Shown: piece by piece, positions 59,527 through 64,000 of the stretch
How the letters are laid out: the number at the start of each line of letters is the position of its first letter
Position numbering within the stretch: position 1 is the first letter of the stretch
From: Gammaproteobacteria bacterium
GTDB taxonomy: Bacteria; Pseudomonadota; Gammaproteobacteria; GCA-001735895
Length of the DNA: 64,000 nucleotides
NCBI GenBank assembly: GCA_022340305.1
Contig: JAJDOF010000099.1
Coordinates: forward strand, 53,936 to 117,935
Direction of reading: 5' to 3'
Position numbers and translations under genes: made by a program
The notes under the pieces: model-generated
Databases searched by the model: none
Told to the model about the DNA's origin: nothing
What the model saw: the letters and a program-made list of their open reading frames with translations, nothing else

Positions 59527-60675
59527 ATGCCGGTATATCTCGATCACAATGCAACCTCGCCGATGCACCCGGAAGTGGTGGAAGCGATGATGCCGTTTCT
59601 GCAGCATCCTCCCGCTAATCCTTCGAGCCTGCACAGTAACGGCCGGATGGCGCGTTCCGCGGTGGAAACGGCGCGAGACCAGGTGGCAGGTTTGTTGCAT
59701 TGTCCCGCTGCCGACGTGGTGTTTACCTCCGGCGGTACCGAGGCCAACAACCTGTTGCTGAAAGGCTACGTGGATCGCCACGATCCCAGGCCCGTGGTTA
59801 GCAGCGAGATCGAGCATCCCAGTGTTTTGCAGCCGCTGCAGCAATTGCAGGCCGAAGGTTTCGACGTAAGGCTGCTGAAATCTGACCCCAGCGGACAGAT
59901 CGATCTGCCCGCTGCGAAAGCATTGCTGGCCGTAGCGAACCCCCAGCTGCTGTCGATCATTTACGCGAATAATGAGACCGGGGTCATTCAACCCGTGGAA
60001 GCAATCGCCACTATGGTCGATCGCGATGCCTGCCTGCTGCACAGCGATGCTACGCAGGCCGTCGGCAAGCTTGATATTGATTTGTCGCAACTGGATCTTG
60101 ACGCTATCAGTTTTTCGGCCCACAAGTTGCGCGGGCCCCAGGGAGTTGGCGCCCTGGTGGTCAAGCGCAAGCCCCGCAACCTGCTGATCAGTGGTGGAGA
60201 CCAGGAAAACCGGCGGCGCGGCGGTACCGAAAATGTTGTCGGTATTGTCGGCCTGGGCAAGGCGGCCGAACTCGCCGGCCTTGAAATGGATCAACGCCGG
60301 CACTATCTCGCTCAATTACGGGACGTATTTGAAGCAAGGCTCGCGAGCATACCGGGTAGCGTTGTTTTTGGACAGCAGTCGCCGCGACTACCCAACACGA
60401 CATACTTCGCGCTGCCTTACTATCACGGCGAAACGCTGTTGATGGAACTGGATCGTGCAGGTTTCGCGCTTTCCAGCGGCTCGGCCTGCCACAGCATGGT
60501 CACCGAACCGAGTCATGTGTTAACAGCGATGGCAATCGACGACAGTCTTGCCCTGAATGCGATCCGGGTGAGTTTTGGTATGAGTAACAGTTTGCAGGAT
60601 GTTGAAGCACTGTTCACAAAACTTCAGGATCTGGTAAACAAGCTGCCTGCGGTTATGCGTCAGGCGGCGGGATAA
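59527..60675 (+). CDS. iscS: Cysteine desulfurase, IscS/NifS group I, short C-terminus
   Basis: PLP enzyme, 382 residues from ATG 59527 ([20 protein letters not shown]), that takes sulfur from L-cysteine as persulfide. The track start lies inside iscR. PLP motifs are [30 protein letters not shown] and the lysine in [15 protein letters not shown]. The persulfide Cys, near residue 321, is on the [17 protein letters not shown] loop. Only 61 residues follow it, against 76 in E. coli IscS, so the C-terminal extension that docks IscU in E. coli is missing. The sequence is nearer NifS-like enzymes than enterobacterial IscS (404 residues). I keep the iscS symbol for its operon position. Confidence 0.88.
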   Translation: MPVYLDHNATSPMHPEVVEAMMPFLQHPPANPSSLHSNGRMARSAVETARDQVAGLLHCPAADVVFTSGGTEANNLLLKGYVDRHDPRPVVSSEIEHPSVLQPLQQLQAEGFDVRLLKSDPSGQIDLPAAKALLAVANPQLLSIIYANNETGVIQPVEAIATMVDRDACLLHSDATQAVGKLDIDLSQLDLDAISFSAHKLRGPQGVGALVVKRKPRNLLISGGDQENRRRGGTENVVGIVGLGKAAELAGLEMDQRRHYLAQLRDVFEARLASIPGSVVFGQQSPRLPNTTYFALPYYHGETLLMELDRAGFALSSGSACHSMVTEPSHVLTAMAIDDSLALNAIRVSFGMSNSLQDVEALFTKLQDLVNKLPAVMRQAAG

Positions 60676-60686
60676 TAGAGGCAGTC

Positions 60687-61010
60687 ATGGGAATTCAACT
60701 TAGCGATACAGCCGCAACACGCGTGCAGCATTTTCTCGACAACCGCGGCAAGGGCATCGGCCTGCGGCTGGGCGTAAAAACGACGGGTTGTTCGGGTCTT
60801 GCCTACGTCATTGAATTTGTCGACGAGTTGCGCGAAGACGATGAAGTTTTCGAGACCAAGGGCGTCAAGGTAGTGGTGGACAGGAAAAGCCTGGTGTTCC
60901 TCGATGGTACCGAGGTCGATTTTGCCAAGGCCGGGCTCAACGAGGGATTTCAATTCAAAAATCCTAACGCCAAGGATGCCTGTGGTTGCGGCGAGAGCTT
61001 CACTGTCTGA
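60687..61010 (+). CDS. iscA: A-type iron-sulfur carrier IscA
   Basis: A-type carrier that receives clusters or iron and passes them to target proteins. It has 107 residues, exactly E. coli IscA length, and nearly the same sequence: [52 protein letters not shown]. The three ligand cysteines are in GCSGLAY and the terminal DACGCGESF. It follows iscS by 11 bases. In enterobacteria the iscU gene lies here between iscS and iscA; no coding space remains for it. ATG is preceded by AGAGGC. Confidence 0.96.
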   Translation: MGIQLSDTAATRVQHFLDNRGKGIGLRLGVKTTGCSGLAYVIEFVDELREDDEVFETKGVKVVVDRKSLVFLDGTEVDFAKAGLNEGFQFKNPNAKDACGCGESFTV

Positions 61011-61025
61011 AGTATTCAACCTTAG

Positions 61026-61565
61026 ATGCAGTCCCCCGATCTCAATCAAAACTACTTTGAATTGTTTGGCTTGCCGGCAGCCTTCGCGCTCGATCGCGCC
61101 CGGTTGCTGGCGGCACAGCAACGTCTGCAATCGAGCTATCATCCCGATCGTCACGTGAATGATAACGATCGGGACAGACGGTTGTCGGTGCAGGTTGCAT
61201 CCTGGATCAATCAGGCCTACGAGACCCTGCAGGACCCGGTTAAGCGTTCCCGCTATTTGCTGGAAATCAGCGGTGCCGATATCCCTGATGATTCGACCAC
61301 GACCGCAGATACCGAGTTTTTAATGGAGCAGATAGAGTTGCGCGAAGCAGTTGAGGCTTGCCGTGAGGCAACGGATGGACTGGAGCAATGTCAGCAAATT
61401 GAAAATCGGCTGACCCAGCGCGCTGGCGAGCTCGCCGACGAATTTGTCGACCGCTTCGAGGCCGATGACCTCGCTGGCGCCGTTGTACTGAGCCGCAAAA
61501 TGCAATTCATTCAGCGCATACAACAGCAGCTGGATGAGCTTCAGTTCGAGCTCGAGGGACTGTAG
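61026..61565 (+). CDS. hscB: J-domain co-chaperone HscB
   Basis: Co-chaperone of HscA, 179 residues. The N-terminal J-domain (NYFELFGLPAAFALDRARL ... SYHPDRHVND) has the HPD motif that stimulates the Hsp70 ATPase. The C-terminal three-helix part, from about residue 85 (EFLMEQIELREAVEACRE), is the region that binds IscU in E. coli. ELxELREAVE-like sequence is kept here even though iscU is absent from the operon. It is 15 bases after iscA and abuts hscA. The SD is weak. Confidence 0.94.
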   Translation: MQSPDLNQNYFELFGLPAAFALDRARLLAAQQRLQSSYHPDRHVNDNDRDRRLSVQVASWINQAYETLQDPVKRSRYLLEISGADIPDDSTTTADTEFLMEQIELREAVEACREATDGLEQCQQIENRLTQRAGELADEFVDRFEADDLAGAVVLSRKMQFIQRIQQQLDELQFELEGL

Positions 61566-63437
61566 ATGGCATTGTTGCAGATATCCGAACCGGGCCAGTC
61601 GACTGCCCCGCACCAACACCGCTTTGCGGTCGGTATCGACCTGGGTACCACTAATTCCCTGGCGGCGACTGTGCGCAGTGGCGAAGCCGTTTGCCTCGCG
61701 GACGAGCAGGGCCGCAAATTATTGCCCTCGGTGGTTCATTTCGCTGCAGGCGATAAATTGCTGGGTTATGAAGCCCTCGCCATGCAGGCCAACGACCCGC
61801 TGAATACGATTGCATCGATTAAACGTTTGATGGGGCGCGCCAGTGAAGATGTTTCGCGACTCGGCAATACCTTGCCCTATGAAACTGTTATCCCGGCCGG
61901 GAGCAAGGTCCCGCGTATCCGTACCCGCAGCGGTGATTTCAGTGCCGTGGAAATTTCGGCCGAAATTCTAAGGGTACTCGCGCAGCGGGCGGCACAAAGC
62001 GTCGGTGACGAGCTGGACGGCGTAGTCATCACGGTCCCGGCTTATTTCGATGACGCGCAACGCCAGGCGACGCGCGATGCCGCGACACTCGCCGGGCTGA
62101 AGCTCTATCGCTTGCTCAATGAACCGACCGCAGCCGCCGTCGCCTACGGGCTGGATCAAAACAACGATGGCACGGTCGCAGTTTATGATCTCGGCGGTGG
62201 CACCTTCGATATCTCGGTATTGCGACTCAACAAGGGCGTTTTCGAGGTTCTGGCAACGGGTGGAGATTCATCGCTCGGTGGTGACGATATGGATCATGCC
62301 ATCGGTGAATGGATAATATCCGCAGCCGGCTTTGTCGAAATCGATGCGCGTCTTGCACGCCGAATCTTAATCGCGGCACGCAAGGCCAAGGAATCCCTGA
62401 CCGAGGCCGAATCCGCAGAGATTTCAATCGCTGACCGGCAACATAATTGGTCAGGAACACTAATCAGGAGTAATTTCGAAGGGCTGGTCAAAGGCCTGCT
62501 GACACGAACCCTGACAGCCTGTCGTCGCACGCTGCGCGATGCCGGGCTCAAGGCGACGGATATCGATGAAGTCATCATGGTCGGTGGCTCCACCCGGGTA
62601 CCGCTGGTACAGTCGATGGTGGGCGAGCTGTTTGCTCGCAAACCGATGTGTGATCTTGACCCCGATGAGGTTGTCGCGCTCGGTGCTGCAATCCAGGCAG
62701 ATGTCCTGGCGGGGAACAAACCCGATAGCGAGATGTTGCTGCTGGATGTGCTGCCACTGTCGCTCGGCATCGAAACCATGGGCGGTCTGAGTGAAAAAAT
62801 CATTACCCGCAACACGGCCATTCCGGTGTCGCGCGCACAGGAATTCACCACCTTCAAGGATGGCCAGACGGCGATGTCGATTCACGTGGTGCAGGGTGAG
62901 CGTGAGCTGGTTTCCGATTGTCGTTCGCTGGCCCGCTTCGAGTTGCGCGGATTTCCGCCAATGACCGCCGGCGCCGCTCGCATCCGGGTGACCTACCAGG
63001 TCGATGCGGATGGCTTGATGTCGGTAACTGCAGAGGAAGCAACCAGCGGTATTGCTGCCGAAATTGTAGTCAAACCATCTTATGGCCTGACCGATGGCGA
63101 AATCGAGTCGATGCTGCGTGCTTCGATGGAACATGCCCGGGACGACATCGAGTTGCGCATGCACAAAGAGCAACAGGTCGAGGCGAGCCGGGTCATCGAG
63201 GCGATTGATGCGGCGCTGGTGAATGACGGCGAACAGCTGTTGAACCCGAAGGAACGTAAACTGATTGTCGAGCATCGCGATGCCCTGGCGACAGCGCTCG
63301 AGTCTGCCACGACCGAGGAGCTGAAACGTTTGATTCGAGCAGTGGAACAGGCGAGCGAATTTTACGTGGCGCGACGAATGAATCAAAGTGTCCGGCAGGC
63401 ACTTACCGGTAAACAAATTGACGAGGTTGATGTTTGA
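61566..63437 (+). CDS. hscA: Hsp70-type chaperone HscA
   Basis: Specialised Hsp70 for iron-sulfur biogenesis, 623 residues (E. coli 616). The ATPase domain carries [51 protein letters not shown], and [11 protein letters not shown]. The substrate-binding domain begins after the linker [17 protein letters not shown], and the lid is helical to the end. In E. coli its only good client is IscU, through an LPPVK motif. Here it must use an IscU encoded elsewhere or another client. It starts directly after the hscB stop and overlaps fdx by one base. Confidence 0.95.
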   Translation: MALLQISEPGQSTAPHQHRFAVGIDLGTTNSLAATVRSGEAVCLADEQGRKLLPSVVHFAAGDKLLGYEALAMQANDPLNTIASIKRLMGRASEDVSRLGNTLPYETVIPAGSKVPRIRTRSGDFSAVEISAEILRVLAQRAAQSVGDELDGVVITVPAYFDDAQRQATRDAATLAGLKLYRLLNEPTAAAVAYGLDQNNDGTVAVYDLGGGTFDISVLRLNKGVFEVLATGGDSSLGGDDMDHAIGEWIISAAGFVEIDARLARRILIAARKAKESLTEAESAEISIADRQHNWSGTLIRSNFEGLVKGLLTRTLTACRRTLRDAGLKATDIDEVIMVGGSTRVPLVQSMVGELFARKPMCDLDPDEVVALGAAIQADVLAGNKPDSEMLLLDVLPLSLGIETMGGLSEKIITRNTAIPVSRAQEFTTFKDGQTAMSIHVVQGERELVSDCRSLARFELRGFPPMTAGAARIRVTYQVDADGLMSVTAEEATSGIAAEIVVKPSYGLTDGEIESMLRASMEHARDDIELRMHKEQQVEASRVIEAIDAALVNDGEQLLNPKERKLIVEHRDALATALESATTEELKRLIRAVEQASEFYVARRMNQSVRQALTGKQIDEVDV

Positions 63438-63775
63438 TGACGAGGCTGACTATTTTGCCCCACGATGAAATCTGTCCGCAGGGAGCCGTGATCGAAGTCG
63501 AACCCGGGGTTAGTCTGTGCGATGCGATGCTCAGCAACGGTATCGAGATCGAACACGCCTGTGAGAAGTCCTGTGCCTGTACCACCTGCCACGTATATGT
63601 GCGCCAGGGACTGGATTCACTTGAAGAAGCGACTGACGACGAAGATGATTACCTCGATAAAGCCTGGGGCCTGGACATGGATTCGCGGCTCAGCTGTCAG
63701 GCTATCGTTGCCGACGAACCGCTCACCATCGAAATCCCCCGGTACACGATTAACATGGTTTCAGAAAACCACTAG
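63437..63775 (+). CDS. fdx: Adrenodoxin-type [2Fe-2S] ferredoxin
   Basis: Electron carrier for cluster assembly, 112 residues from ATG 63437 (the track TTG is one codon earlier). The ligands are visible as C-x5-C-x2-C in EHACEKSCACTTCHVYV, with the fourth Cys in SRLSCQAIVADEPL. The acidic stretch EEATDDEDDYLDKAWGLD is typical of ISC ferredoxins and contacts IscS. It donates electrons for persulfide reduction during assembly. It overlaps hscA at TGATG and is followed by iscX after 15 bases. Confidence 0.95.
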   Translation: MTRLTILPHDEICPQGAVIEVEPGVSLCDAMLSNGIEIEHACEKSCACTTCHVYVRQGLDSLEEATDDEDDYLDKAWGLDMDSRLSCQAIVADEPLTIEIPRYTINMVSENH

Positions 63776-63790
63776 CAGGAGGAACAACCT

Positions 63791-63991
63791 ATGAGCCTGA
63801 AATGGACCGATACCCTGGACATTGCCATCGAGTTGGCGGAGCGACACGATGATGTAGACCCGCAATTCGTCCGCTTCACGGATCTGCATGCCTGGGTCTG
63901 TGCACTCGACGACTTCGACGACGCCCCCGAGCACTCCAACGAAAAGATTCTGGAAGCCATTCAGATGGCCTGGATTGACGAAGCCGACTGA
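63791..63991 (+). CDS. iscX: Iron-sulfur assembly accessory protein IscX
   Basis: Small acidic protein of 66 residues, the last gene of the isc operon. It starts MSLKWTDTLDIAIELAERHDD and contains VRFTDLHAWVCALDDFDD and EKILEAIQMAWIDE, all IscX hallmarks. IscX binds iron and the IscS active-site region, tuning desulfurase activity. A very strong SD, AGGAGGAAC, precedes the ATG. Nine bases remain to the window end, so whether the operon continues is not seen. Confidence 0.95.
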   Translation: MSLKWTDTLDIAIELAERHDDVDPQFVRFTDLHAWVCALDDFDDAPEHSNEKILEAIQMAWIDEAD

Positions 63992-64000
63992 TTGAATAAT

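Noticed and set aside
59377-60315. 312-codon minus-strand ORF opposite iscR/iscS
   Set aside because: Antisense shadow of the desulfurase gene; no family motif.
62460-63416. 318-codon minus-strand ORF opposite hscA
   Set aside because: Antisense shadow of the Hsp70 gene; residues mirror its codon bias.
1-64000. CRISPR arrays, transposases, integrases, tRNA or rRNA genes
   Set aside because: No regularly spaced repeats, transposase or integrase motifs, or tRNA-like clover-leaf sequence were noticed in the gaps. This was by eye only and not a covariance-model scan.

Overview
The window is moderately GC-rich chromosomal DNA of a free-living, aerobic, heterotrophic gammaproteobacterium. The evidence is a trmJ-iscR-type neighbourhood with a hscBA-fdx-iscX tail, aceA/aceK, a RraA-like protein, DUF3461, a CpxRA-like pair and an AcrB-type pump. 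The abundance of transport and catabolic genes for N-methylated or quaternary amines suggests a marine lifestyle; this is inference and I do not name a genus. Coding density is high. I see no rRNA, tRNA, insertion sequence, prophage or CRISPR array.

Layout. 1-488: 5' part of cobS (minus). 632-3880: a class III CoA-transferase, two small secreted TPR paralogs and nudC. 4186-8412: an RND pump and its adaptor (minus). 8699-15736: quaternary-amine locus with a Rieske oxygenase and ProV-like ATPase (minus), a double-length ProW permease and ProX-like binding protein (plus), and a sulfatase. 15975-33231: two paralogous peptide-type ABC transporters (minus) flanking an MttB-like methyltransferase translationally coupled to a trimethylamine-dehydrogenase-like flavoprotein, with a divergent TetR-MFS pair. 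33502-37424: three exporters (YcaD-like MFS, MATE, Fsr-like MFS). 37405-38617: two divergent phosphoribosyltransferase paralogs. 38626-44036: a co-directional series aruH-like, tag, CmcJ-family, glycerate kinase, mlrC. 44103-53891: acetate/propionate/glyoxylate-shunt genes (prpE, lysR, aceA, rraA-like, aceK, acs). 54113-56382: lexA, suhB, trmJ. 56482-59010: a CpxP-like protein and CpxRA-like two-component pair. 59064-63991: an iscR-iscS-iscA-hscB-hscA-fdx-iscX operon.

How the genes fit together. The 8.7-33 kb region reads as an uptake and demethylation island. ProVWX-type and peptide-type importers would bring in betaine-like compounds, and a Rieske oxygenase, a TMADH/DgcA-like flavoenzyme and an MttB homolog would remove methyl groups. 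The 44-54 kb region activates acetate and propionate and controls isocitrate flux between the TCA cycle and the glyoxylate shunt.

Most unusual points. (1) The ISC operon has no iscU. Its IscR has lost three of the four [2Fe-2S] ligands of E. coli IscR, although its promoter keeps a good type-1 IscR box. Its IscS has a shortened C-terminal tail. (2) LexA has an alphaproteobacteria-like recognition helix, and its promoter holds a large concentric palindrome built from GTTC-N7-ATTC-type repeats. (3) The MttB-like gene overlaps the flavoprotein gene by GTGA, and the flavoprotein lacks the cysteine that covalently holds FMN in TMADH. (4) prpE is preceded by twin near-identical palindromes whose centres are 63 bp apart.

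No database search was run. Family assignments rest on recognised motifs and remembered family sequences.
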